The notes under the pieces are model-generated. The model saw nothing but the letters and a program-made list of their open reading frames with translations. It had not been told where the DNA came from and did no database searches. A DNA stretch of 64,000 nucleotides from Nitrososphaerota archaeon (lineage in GTDB: Archaea; Thermoproteota; Nitrososphaeria; Nitrososphaerales; CADDZS01): positions 17,042-81,041 of the forward strand of contig JAJPHP010000025.1 of the NCBI GenBank assembly GCA_021325255.1. The letters run 5' to 3'. Positions 1 through 7,034 of the stretch are shown here, in pieces. The number at the start of each line of letters is the position of its first letter. The first letter of the stretch is position 1. Position numbers and translations under genes: made by a program.

Positions 1-240
1 AGAGTTGGCCAGGCCATACTCAACGGTCAGCTGTCGGAATTGGAACATATGGGCGAGGCAGTCAGACAAAAGTACGTCGTCGCAAGATTTCTGCAACCGT
101 ACACTGCAATCTCTGGGACCGATCTTTCAGCCTATGGTCCCTTCGAGCCCGAAGACGTCGCTATCATGCCGATTGAAAATGCAAAGAATCTTGCCAAGAT
201 GGGTATCATATCTGACAAGTGGGTCGAACCCGAAAGTTGA
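1..240 (+). CDS. GINS complex subunit (Gins51/Gins15-like), C-terminal fragment
   Basis: The gene is cut by the left edge; its last 79 codons are present. The C-terminal part reads VVARFLQPYTAISG, then DLSAYGPF, DVAIMP and ENAKNLAKMGI. This matches the small beta-rich B domain of archaeal Gins51 proteins (pattern of a hydrophobic strand, YGPF, D-V, LP-ENA). GINS joins MCM and GAN/Cdc45 in the replicative helicase. The N-terminal helical A domain lies outside the window. A Gins23 assignment cannot be excluded without it. Confidence 0.75.
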   Translation, partial: RVGQAILNGQLSELEHMGEAVRQKYVVARFLQPYTAISGTDLSAYGPFEPEDVAIMPIENAKNLAKMGIISDKWVEPES

Positions 241-334
241 AGGCTTTCAGATTTCAACCGCCTGAACACGTAACCAAATACCTCTCGTGCGACAGGAATT
301 CAATTTCATAATCGATTTGATCTAGTTTGAACTA

Positions 335-1027
335 GTGATCTTGGGACCAAATCACAAGAAGGGGAAAATCAGAAGGAAAGTGGAAAAACCAATGGTAATT
401 GATTACTGTGTAAAACCCACAGGGGACGATTCATCACCCACGTTAGCAGTCATTTCTATAGGTGAGAATGGTGAGAAAATAGGTCAGCTTTCGAGGCAGT
501 CGCAAAGTAGCTTTGTTCTGACCGAGTTTGAAGGAGGAAACACCAAGAGCAAATACGTCATCGACCTGCGGGTAGACGGGGAAATTCGACCCTTCTCGGC
601 TTTGGTGATGAAGCAAGAGGACAAGGATCAGTCAGCGTCCATTTCTCACTCTTCCAAAGAGCCAGAAGTGGTTCTGAAAATACGTGATAGATTGTTCACT
701 TGCGGCGGGAAGATGTACATTTTGTCAAACATCTCGGAAAACAGGCCCAGGGAGCATTTCCATGGTGGCCCAAAGTCGATTTCGCGACTGGACAACTTTC
801 CATACTCCAAGCTTGAGGATGTTGACCTTGAGACGAAGGGTCGGCCGGAGCGAAGATTGAGAGGGGTTCACGTCGGTGAAATATCTGGAATCGGCCTATT
901 CGGGCGAGGTCATCATGTTAGACTCGAAGACCCCCAGTTAGAGAAAGTTGGACTACCCCTGGCGGCAACATCATTTGTAATCAACACGACATGGAAAAGT
1001 CACCGCGTCCCAACTGTCTCCACTTGA
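335..1027 (+). CDS. Hypothetical protein between GINS and rpl44e
   Basis: The 230-residue product is not recognised. An internal ATG at 392 (MVIDYC) is an alternative start and would remove a basic 19-residue leader. It is rich in alternating hydrophobic residues suggesting beta strands, has no signal peptide or membrane segment, and contains single cysteines rather than a zinc motif. A His/Arg/Gly-rich stretch (PREHFHGG) lies near residue 150. It sits on the same strand as replication and ribosomal genes, with codon use like theirs. No function is proposed. Confidence 0.55.
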   Translation: MILGPNHKKGKIRRKVEKPMVIDYCVKPTGDDSSPTLAVISIGENGEKIGQLSRQSQSSFVLTEFEGGNTKSKYVIDLRVDGEIRPFSALVMKQEDKDQSASISHSSKEPEVVLKIRDRLFTCGGKMYILSNISENRPREHFHGGPKSISRLDNFPYSKLEDVDLETKGRPERRLRGVHVGEISGIGLFGRGHHVRLEDPQLEKVGLPLAATSFVINTTWKSHRVPTVST

Positions 1028-1193
1028 AAAAAGTCTGCGACAGACCGCAAGCGGTTCTCTACCCGCCTAACGATTAGCTAATAAAGGAAGGAAAACGCAT
1101 CGTATTAACCTCTAAGATAGCCTCAGTGCTTTCTAAGCTATTTGAAACTCGATGACAAATACAAGCGAAAATAACCCAGTGTGATTACAGACT

Positions 1194-1472
1194 ATGAAAT
1201 TTGTTAAGGAAATGCGCACCTACTGCCCAAAGTGCAACACGCACACTGCACATTCCGTTGGAATCTACAAAGCAGGCAAACAGAGAGCAACCGCAATTGG
1301 AGCCAGAAGGCACGAAGAGGATATCCACGGCTACGGAGGCCAAAAATTCCCCAAACTGGTCAGAACCGCAAAGACGACCAAAAAGCAGGTTTTGAGGCTA
1401 AAGTGCAAGGTTTGCGGCAATTATGTCTCCCGTCTGGGCATCCGATTGCGAAAGCTCGAAATTGAGCAGTAG
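1194..1472 (+). CDS. rpl44e: 50S ribosomal protein L44e
   Basis: The 92-residue protein has the usual length for archaeal L44e. It starts MKFVKEMRTYCPKC and carries a four-cysteine zinc site made of CPKC near residue 11 and CKVC near residue 71. Between them lies the basic RNA-binding stretch ending in GYGGQKFPK, typical of the family. L44e binds 23S rRNA near the E site. It is followed 53 bases later by rps27e on the same strand, the standard archaeal pairing. A T-run lies just after the stop. Confidence 0.97.
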   Translation: MKFVKEMRTYCPKCNTHTAHSVGIYKAGKQRATAIGARRHEEDIHGYGGQKFPKLVRTAKTTKKQVLRLKCKVCGNYVSRLGIRLRKLEIEQ

Positions 1473-1525
1473 AGAATGACCGTCACAGCCTTTTTGTGTT
1501 AATGAAGAGGACGTAGAGACAGGAA

Positions 1526-1741
1526 ATGGTAAGGAAAGAAAGAGTATACATCCCAAGGCCAAAGAGCGCCTTTCTCTCGGGAGTGTGCGTAAAGTGTGGA
1601 ACTGAGAACGTTTTCTATTCCAACAGTGCACGCGACGTAAAGTGCAAGCAATGCGGTGAAATCTTGGCATACCACACGGGCGGGCAGGTAGAGCTCTCAG
1701 ACAGCGTCGGCGCCGAGATAAAGAGGCTCGATTACACCTAG
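1526..1741 (+). CDS. rps27e: 30S ribosomal protein S27e
   Basis: A 71-residue protein of normal family length. The zinc ribbon is made by CVKCG near residue 22 and CKQCG near residue 40, followed by the conserved segment ending in GGQVELSD. S27e binds 16S rRNA in the small subunit. It continues the rpl44e-rps27e-eIF2-alpha-nop10 gene order found widely in archaea. It is separated from eIF2-alpha by about 300 bases of hairpin-rich DNA. Confidence 0.97.
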   Translation: MVRKERVYIPRPKSAFLSGVCVKCGTENVFYSNSARDVKCKQCGEILAYHTGGQVELSDSVGAEIKRLDYT

Positions 1742-1758
1742 CGGTTTCCAATCTTGGC

Positions 1759-1874
1759 AAGGTGCAAACACGAGCACCTTACATGCGTTGGGCGTTGCCC
1801 TTTTGCCGCCCTTACATGGGCGGTATTAACCCATATGAAGTCTCTCTCGCGAGGCTGTTTGCCCGTCTGCAAAC
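1759..1874 (+). other. Run of four hairpins in the rps27e-eIF2-alpha gap
   Basis: This gap holds perfect inverted repeats in close succession. They are AAGGTGC/GCACCTT at 1759-1780 (loop of 8), GGGC/GCCC at 1790-1800, CCGCCC/GGGCGG at 1806-1823 (loop of 6) and GTTTGC/GCAAAC at 1857-1874 (loop of 6). The first and third are each linked to TTACA. This could be a small structured RNA, possibly H/ACA-like, or stacked terminator and leader structures. The sequence alone does not decide. Confidence 0.3.
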
Positions 1875-2040
1875 GCAAGCGTAGCCAAGCAGTAAACGTA
1901 TTTATCTAATCAAAACCAGCTAATCTATTCGTAAGACAGCTTTACGCCCTCAATACGAGAAGAGCGCATTCTATTTCCTTCCCAAAGTCTCGTTCTAAAT
2001 TTATGGAAGGAAATAGAAGTTAAGAACGCAAGCTCAAAAC

Positions 2041-2904
2041 GTGCTGGGATTGGAAAAGAAAGAGAGGTCTCGAAGACAAAATTTGACAGTCGAAGACACA
2101 AGAGAAGCCCATGAACAGCTTCCCGAAGCAGGCGAGCTAGTGCTCGCCAGCGTTAATCAGATTACCGCACACGGCGTCTACGTGACGCTGGACGAGTACG
2201 ACAGGCTGCCTGCTTTCCTTCACATTAGTGAAATTGCCACTGGGTGGGTCAGAGACATTGAGAGATATGCAAAACCCGGCCAGAAGATAGTACTCAAAGT
2301 CATCAGAGTCAACAGGACAAGGAGGGAAATCGACCTCTCACTCCGGCAAGTTTCCGGCGAAGAGAGGAAGACAAAGATAATCGAGGTCAAGAAATCGGAA
2401 AAGGCAAAGTCGATTATCGATGCCCTGAAAACTAAGATGAACGCGGACGACACAACTCTGCGGAACATCCAGGACGCCATTTTTGACCAGTATGACACGC
2501 TATACGACGGATTCGAAGACATTGCAAGGAGGGGGCAGAAGGCTCTCCAGCGGCTGAACCTGCCTCCTGAGATTGCCCAGCAGGTGGAAACTGTGGCGAC
2601 CGAGAAGATCTCGATCCCGATAGTCGAGGTGAGGGGCATGATGGACATCCGCGTAAAGTCTTCCGACGGAATCGAGGTAATTCGCAACGCATTGAAGTCT
2701 GCCGAGGACGTCAAAACCTCGGGTGTCAATGTGCGAGCCACATATCTTGGCACTCCAAGGTACAGGATCGTTGTCCACGCAGAAAATTACAAGGTGGCAG
2801 AGAGAGCTCTGCAATCCGCGCTGGAGCGCATTCAGACGACGATCGAGAAGAGCAAGGGCAAATTCACATTTACCAGGGAGGAATCGCGAAAGCAGTTTGA
2901 ATAG
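2041..2904 (+). CDS. eif2a: Translation initiation factor aIF2 subunit alpha
   Basis: The 287-residue product has an N-terminal S1 OB-fold domain (residues about 30-105: GELVLASVNQITAHGVYVTL, then LHISEI) and the helical middle and C-terminal alpha-beta domains of aIF2-alpha. The subunit joins beta and gamma to deliver initiator Met-tRNA to the small subunit. The chosen start is a GTG giving a short basic leader; a TTG at 2050 is possible. The stop overlaps the TTG start of nop10 by 8 bases, so the two are probably translationally coupled. Confidence 0.95.
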   Translation: MLGLEKKERSRRQNLTVEDTREAHEQLPEAGELVLASVNQITAHGVYVTLDEYDRLPAFLHISEIATGWVRDIERYAKPGQKIVLKVIRVNRTRREIDLSLRQVSGEERKTKIIEVKKSEKAKSIIDALKTKMNADDTTLRNIQDAIFDQYDTLYDGFEDIARRGQKALQRLNLPPEIAQQVETVATEKISIPIVEVRGMMDIRVKSSDGIEVIRNALKSAEDVKTSGVNVRATYLGTPRYRIVVHAENYKVAERALQSALERIQTTIEKSKGKFTFTREESRKQFE

Positions 2905-3055
2905 ATTGCTGCGCAAGTGCCGGCAATGCCGAAGCTACTCGCTCTCTGCAAAGTGTCCCAAGTGCGGCTCTGCTGATACTTACAGCCCGCACCCGGCGAA
3001 ATTCTCACCTGACGACAAGTACCTCCGATATAGAATGCCGGAAAGATACGCTTGA
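2897..3055 (+). CDS. nop10: Nop10, H/ACA RNP component
   Basis: A 52-residue protein starting at TTG 2897 and overlapping the end of eIF2-alpha. It reads LNRLLRKC from the start, then CRSY, CPKCG, PHPAKFSP and DDKYLRYR. This is the Nop10 pattern: a zinc ribbon of two Cys pairs, then the PHP-FSPEDKY linker that contacts Cbf5 and the guide RNA. Nop10 is needed for H/ACA RNA-guided pseudouridylation. The start was chosen because it matches the usual M-x-x-LLRKC N-terminus. Confidence 0.9.
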   Translation: MNRLLRKCRQCRSYSLSAKCPKCGSADTYSPHPAKFSPDDKYLRYRMPERYA

Positions 3056-3366
3056 GGATATTTAGGGCGCATTCGCTCGAACGGAAACCGCCTTCTCACA
3101 TTTTCTCCGACACATTTTGTGCCTTTGTGGAGAGTAAAGGAAAGCGAAGAGAGAACGAATAGCTACGGATCCCCCCTTTAGGCCTCGCTGATCAATCTTT
3201 CCCGAAAAGCCCAAAACTTTGCAGTACAAAATTAGAGGAACCGCAAGATGTTTTCGTAAGGAAAGAGTAAGAGGGATTGAGCGAAGAGAGTGCACGGCCC
3301 CCTCTCCGCCTTCTACTTCTCGGCCTAGGCCAAAGACAAGGAATCTACTTCCGGTACAGTTTAGAC
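3056..3366. other. Intergenic gap with no recognised gene
   Basis: About 310 bases between nop10 and a convergent minus-strand gene. The sequence is AG-rich with short purine tracts. No coding frame, tRNA or strong hairpin was seen. Confidence 0.4.
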
Positions 3367-3759
3367 CTAGCGTGAAATAGTATGGGTGGCTCTTTCTCCA
3401 AGCATAACGACCGCAGTGCTCTTTCCGGTGACTTTAATATGCAGCTTTGCGCCTGGAGTAATGATTGGATGGTTCCTGTAGAACGGCTTGATACCGTCTA
3501 TACGGCCAACGTCAACCCCTTGCCAGAGATTGTGTATCTTTGACCTATACATCCTGCCCTCATAGTCGATCAGTACGATTGGCTCGCCAGGCTTGGGGAA
3601 ATACTGTCGGTACTCCTTGGGGATTACTAGTCTTCCTCCCTCTATCCACCAATCCTTTACCATTACCTCGAATTCTACCGAAGCCACCTGTTGCTGCTGG
3701 AATGATTCGCTATGTGGTTGCGAGTTGTTCATGTATTCGCTGTTTTCAGTGGTGCTCAT
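3367..3759 (-). CDS. Hypothetical protein, beta-rich with AbrB-like feel
   Basis: A 130-residue protein starting at ATG. The first 30 residues are polar (Ser, Gln, Asn). The rest looks like a compact beta fold with WWIEGGRLVIPKEYRQYF followed by GEPIVLIDYEGRMYRSK and a late strand KLHIKVTGK. The phrase GGRLVIPKEYR is like the swapped-hairpin DNA-binding AbrB/MazE type, which is only suggestive. A perfect palindrome and a TATA-like element lie just upstream, so the gene may be regulated, possibly by itself. Confidence 0.65.
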   Translation of the reverse strand: MSTTENSEYMNNSQPHSESFQQQQVASVEFEVMVKDWWIEGGRLVIPKEYRQYFPKPGEPIVLIDYEGRMYRSKIHNLWQGVDVGRIDGIKPFYRNHPIITPGAKLHIKVTGKSTAVVMLGERATHTISR

Positions 3760-3816
3760 TTTTTACGCGATCAATTTCCTAACTGTTGGCCCAGGGTGAT
3801 TTATCCGTAACTATAC

Positions 3817-3832
3817 GTCAACAATTGTTGAC
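3817..3832. promoter_or_regulatory. 16-bp palindrome upstream of the minus-strand gene
   Basis: GTCAACAATTGTTGAC is a perfect 16-bp palindrome lying 58 bases upstream of the ATG of the gene at 3367-3759. On the minus strand it is followed by GTATAGTTACGGATAAATC, which has TATA-like A/T elements. A dimeric regulator binding next to TATA is the natural reading. Confidence 0.45.
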
Positions 3833-4203
3833 CAAGAGAAAAGTGCCTAGATTGCCTTAAGTTAATTGGCCTGGACATTGGCCAACATCTCTCATAGGAA
3901 TCGCAAAGTCAAGTATATTTGATGACCTTGGGTCCCTTTTCGATGGTTGTGTCGCACTGAATCACCCACTTTGACGCTGGCCTGTATCTATGGGAATCAA
4001 CTGACCCATTTCTGGCCCTAATTCTGGATTCCGACCAGAGCTCTTGGCAAGCAGCTTGGATTCTTCATTCTTCGCGCAATAGATGGGAAAATGGATGCAA
4101 CGACTCAAATTTTCGGCCAACAGGTCAAAATGGTACAACAAAGATGGAATATCAGGTCAGACCAACACACATGATAACATCACGAGACTTTGCATTTTGG
4201 CGG

Positions 4204-4473
4204 TCATGAATTGCATATTCTTACTCTGAGATCAGATTCGCAAAATCCTTCAAGCTCTTCAAGAATAAGGTTTTGCAAAAGATGAGCCTGCATGTGTTTC
4301 AGTTCTCTACGTTTCCTCCGTGATCTCTTCGCTGGTCTGGCGCTCTTCCGCTTCCGTTTCAAAAGTGGTTTCCCATTAGGGCGCGATGCTCGTTTGATTT
4401 GCTTATAGATGAAATAATAGATTACGAGAAGTGTGACATGAAGGGCCGGGAGAAAAATTTCGTTGCATGACAA
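4204..4473 (-). CDS. Small putative membrane protein with basic tail
   Basis: An 89-residue reading frame with one hydrophobic segment near residues 6-24 (FLPALHVTLLVIYYFIY), then a very basic Lys/Arg stretch (RKRKSARPAKRSRRKRR) and an acidic end. The layout fits a single-pass protein with a cytosolic basic region, but no family is recognised and composition alone could produce this. Three TTACTGTA elements sit right upstream. Held as tentative. Confidence 0.25.
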   Translation of the reverse strand: MSCNEIFLPALHVTLLVIYYFIYKQIKRASRPNGKPLLKRKRKSARPAKRSRRKRRELKHMQAHLLQNLILEELEGFCESDLRVRICNS

Positions 4474-4490
4474 TTTCGAGCATCGCAGTA

Positions 4491-4521
4491 TTACTGTATG
4501 ATTACAGTAAGATTACTGTAA
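4491..4521. promoter_or_regulatory. Triple TTACTGTA element
   Basis: TTACTGTA (4491-4498) is followed after four bases by its inverse TACAGTAA (4503-4510), and then by TTACTGTAA (4513-4521). The spacing gives an inverted pair plus a direct third copy, typical of an operator. It lies 18 bases upstream of the small ORF at 4204-4473 and in the space after the NUDIX gene. Which gene it serves is unclear. Confidence 0.4.
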
Positions 4522-4661
4522 CATATGGATTGCGATGGCATATTCGTGCCACTACTTTAGCGTTCGATTTTAGGAGAGGAAAGAGAGTCATTAGCAAGAA
4601 CATATTGAAAAAGAGTGGTGCGTGGGCAGAGTACAAGACCCGCCTCTCCAACGTGCGTGAG

Positions 4662-5270
4662 CTAGTGGTTATACAGTTTCGTCAGAAAGTCTTCCATGAC
4701 TCTGAGAGTCATTCCCCAGACCACATATTTGCCCAAAAACGGGAAAGATATTACGAGCCTCCTTTCTCCGACACCAGGGCCATCAATTGTGTAGGGAAGG
4801 GAATTATTTCTGTCCATGAAGAACGAGATCGGAATCCATACGTGGCTCGAGACTTCGATCTCATTTGGCACAACTTTCACTTGCTCTGGCGCAAGAGCTA
4901 CGAATGGTGTGACCTTGATCGCTCTGTTTCCAGGAACTAGCTCATCGAGGGTTCCGAGCATAGCACAGGTTCTCAGGTCAATGCCTGTTTCCTCCAGCAC
5001 TTCCCTGATTACCGTGGAGAGGAGATGCTGATCTGTTTTAACGAATCTGCCGCCGGGAAATGCCACGTGACCGGCCCACGGGTCTCCCACTCTCTCCTTT
5101 CGCTTTATGAATAGTGCAGCGAGCTCATGGCTTTGAGAGTCTGGACGAAGAACCATACATACCGCCGCTTCCGGAAGTCCATCAGCCTCACCGGCTGGCA
5201 TTCTGCGGCCCGGTCTTTCAAGAAGTACAGACTTTACCTGATCTATCTGCAAGTCGAGCTTTTCATCCAT
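4662..5270 (-). CDS. NUDIX hydrolase, CoA pyrophosphatase type
   Basis: A 202-residue protein. The Nudix box starts at GGRFVKTDQHLLSTVIREV and ends LEETGI. The Asp in place of the first box Glu and the TxxRE spacing match the CoAse/NudL subgroup rather than the classic MutT box. Upstream are a substrate-region GHVAFPGG and an early LLERPGRRMP. Members cleave CoA or nucleoside diphosphate derivatives into phosphorylated halves using Mg or Mn. It stands alone; a minus-strand DUF559 gene lies about 100 bases upstream. Confidence 0.85.
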   Translation of the reverse strand: MDEKLDLQIDQVKSVLLERPGRRMPAGEADGLPEAAVCMVLRPDSQSHELAALFIKRKERVGDPWAGHVAFPGGRFVKTDQHLLSTVIREVLEETGIDLRTCAMLGTLDELVPGNRAIKVTPFVALAPEQVKVVPNEIEVSSHVWIPISFFMDRNNSLPYTIDGPGVGERRLVISFPFLGKYVVWGMTLRVMEDFLTKLYNH

Positions 5271-5377
5271 TACTTAGCTGAGCGCCTCCTTTTTTCCATA
5301 TTGAGGCTCAGGTTCAGGAAAACAGGTACCGGTGCCTCAGTCGGTAGTCAAGACTGCCATTTCATAAGTAGATTGAA

Positions 5378-5965
5378 TCAGGTATATTTGGAGCTCGGCA
5401 TCACACCGTTCAGCCACTCCTTACTTCTCGCCCGAATAACTCGGGAAAGCTTCCTTCCCAGCCTCTTTCTCCTTAGGTCGTAACTATCAAATCTTACAAT
5501 CTTCACGCCGTGAATTCTAGCGAGCGTCGCATCCCTATTCCTGTCTCTCTTTTTGAGGTCAAAGAATTGGTGCCAGACCTCACCATCGGCTTCAATCCCA
5601 AGTTTTAGGTCGGGAAGATAAAAGTCGAGCCAGAAGTAAACATTCTGCCCGTTCTTTCCAAGATATCCGAAAATTCTGTGCTCGTGAAGGAACGTCTTAC
5701 CTTCGATAAACCCCATTTTCACGAGCTCCTCCCGTATGGGGGCTTCCGTGGTTGAGTATGTTAGGGGATTCCTGTTGTTTCTCGAAGCTTTTGCCGCAAT
5801 TATTCTAAAGCGCGTCTTCCAATCAAGGTCTGGAGAAGCCCTCCGAAGATGGAGCGGAGTGCCTGGGGCCAAATCACTAGCCGACTTCTTACGTTGCTCG
5901 CTTGACAAATAATCAACATCGGCGAGGTCAACAATGGTGCCCTCGCACCGCCTGGGGTTGGTCAC
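5378..5965 (-). CDS. DUF559/Vsr-like PD-(D/E)XK endonuclease
   Basis: A 195-residue protein. The C-terminal half reads YFWLDFYLPDLKLGIEADGEVWH then RDATLARIHGVKIVRFDS, the DUF559 nuclease core. The likely active site is the Asp of LDFYLP with the Glu and Asp of IEADG. The first 90 residues are divergent. Such proteins resemble very-short-patch repair nucleases; substrates are unknown for most. The start overlaps the region upstream of the divergent RidA gene. Confidence 0.75.
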   Translation of the reverse strand: MTNPRRCEGTIVDLADVDYLSSEQRKKSASDLAPGTPLHLRRASPDLDWKTRFRIIAAKASRNNRNPLTYSTTEAPIREELVKMGFIEGKTFLHEHRIFGYLGKNGQNVYFWLDFYLPDLKLGIEADGEVWHQFFDLKKRDRNRDATLARIHGVKIVRFDSYDLRRKRLGRKLSRVIRARSKEWLNGVMPSSKYT

Positions 5966-6050
5966 TCATTGCTTAAGAAATCAGCGAAAAGCGAAAGAAA
6001 GAATATGGTCATCACAGACTAGCACCAAACAGAGGAAAAGAGGAAGAAGG

Positions 6051-6470
6051 TTGAGCGAGTCCAGGATCAACATCGCAAGTGGTGGGCACTGGGAAACAAT
6101 CGTTGGATACTCTAGAGCCGTAAGGATTGGGAACATAATCGTAATAGCTGGGACGACTGCAACGGATTCAGAAGGAAAAGTGATTGGAGTTGGCGATGCC
6201 TACACCCAGACAAAGGTCATTTTCGAAAAGATCGGGCGGGCACTGAACGAGGCAGGAGCTTCCTTCAAAGATGTTATCCGAACAAGAATCTACACGACGG
6301 ACATTAGCAAATGGAATGAAATTGGGAAAGCCCACGGCGAAACCTTCTCACATATTAAGCCCGCCGCCACAATGGTCGAGGTCAGAAAGCTGATAGTCGA
6401 TGAGGCGATTGTAGAGATAGAGGCGGAAGCCGTCATGAACCCTTCGCCTGCGGCAGGCAAAGTGGTATAG
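6051..6470 (+). CDS. RidA/YjgF/YER057c family protein
   Basis: From TTG 6051 the product is 139 residues, the family's normal size. The frame is open further up to 5934, but that part is basic, unlike RidA, and overlaps the divergent nuclease gene. Family marks are GYSRAVRIGNIIVIAGTTA near the start, FEKIGRALNEAG, the Arg-bearing VIRTRIYTTD and the end VEIEAEAV. RidA proteins hydrolyse reactive enamine/imine intermediates; some paralogues do other reactions. A purine-rich GGAAGAAGG precedes the start. Confidence 0.85.
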   Translation: MSESRINIASGGHWETIVGYSRAVRIGNIIVIAGTTATDSEGKVIGVGDAYTQTKVIFEKIGRALNEAGASFKDVIRTRIYTTDISKWNEIGKAHGETFSHIKPAATMVEVRKLIVDEAIVEIEAEAVMNPSPAAGKVV

Positions 6471-6574
6471 CCTTACGTGGGAGCCCGCTCTGTCCATCAA
6501 TCAAAGTTAAATAAAGCCCGATTTGATGCATGTTGCAAAGTCAACAAGATTTAGAGAGGGTTTTGAACTGGTAA

Positions 6575-6781
6575 ATGCTTCCCTTGCTTGCGTTGTATGA
6601 TTTTGTCTTGGGTCTCATGACGCCCTCTGCCGTGAACTGTCAGACCCCTGGCTCTTGTCCACTCTTTGATTACGCAGCAGGTTTGGCCGCCTTTCTTTTC
6701 GTGATGGTCACTGTCCTGATTTTTGTCTTCGTGTACGACAATCTGAGGAGAGGCCGCAAGACCACGGCAACCATAACATGA
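6575..6781 (+). CDS. Small single-pass membrane protein
   Basis: A 68-residue frame with hydrophobic stretches at residues 2-16 and about 34-55 (AAGLAAFLFVMVTVLIFVFVY), then a basic RRGRKTT end, as in a membrane protein with its tail inside. Two cysteines (NCQ, SCP) lie between the stretches. No family is recognised. It stands alone between RidA and the helicase. Confidence 0.4.
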   Translation: MLPLLALYDFVLGLMTPSAVNCQTPGSCPLFDYAAGLAAFLFVMVTVLIFVFVYDNLRRGRKTTATIT

Positions 6782-7034
6782 TTCGCCGTCCCGTATTTGC
6801 ATATGCCTCTCATCTCCTCACGTATCCCTTTCAGCCCTGAATTCTCAAGACTCTATAATGCCTCTTCACACTACGCCATCTCTCATTCTCAGGAACTGTC
6901 GGGCGAGGAGAGAATTTAAGAGCAAGAACAGCCTAAGGTTATATCTTCGGATCTTTTTGTATTGCCTTGGCCTTTATAGGACAATTCCGGTTAGAGGGCA
7001 AAGCAGGGAAAGAGAGTGTGTTACCTCATCCTAA

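Noticed and set aside
4467..4940. Plus-strand frame of 157 codons
   Set aside because: Most of it is antisense to the clear NUDIX gene and its sequence has no domain character.
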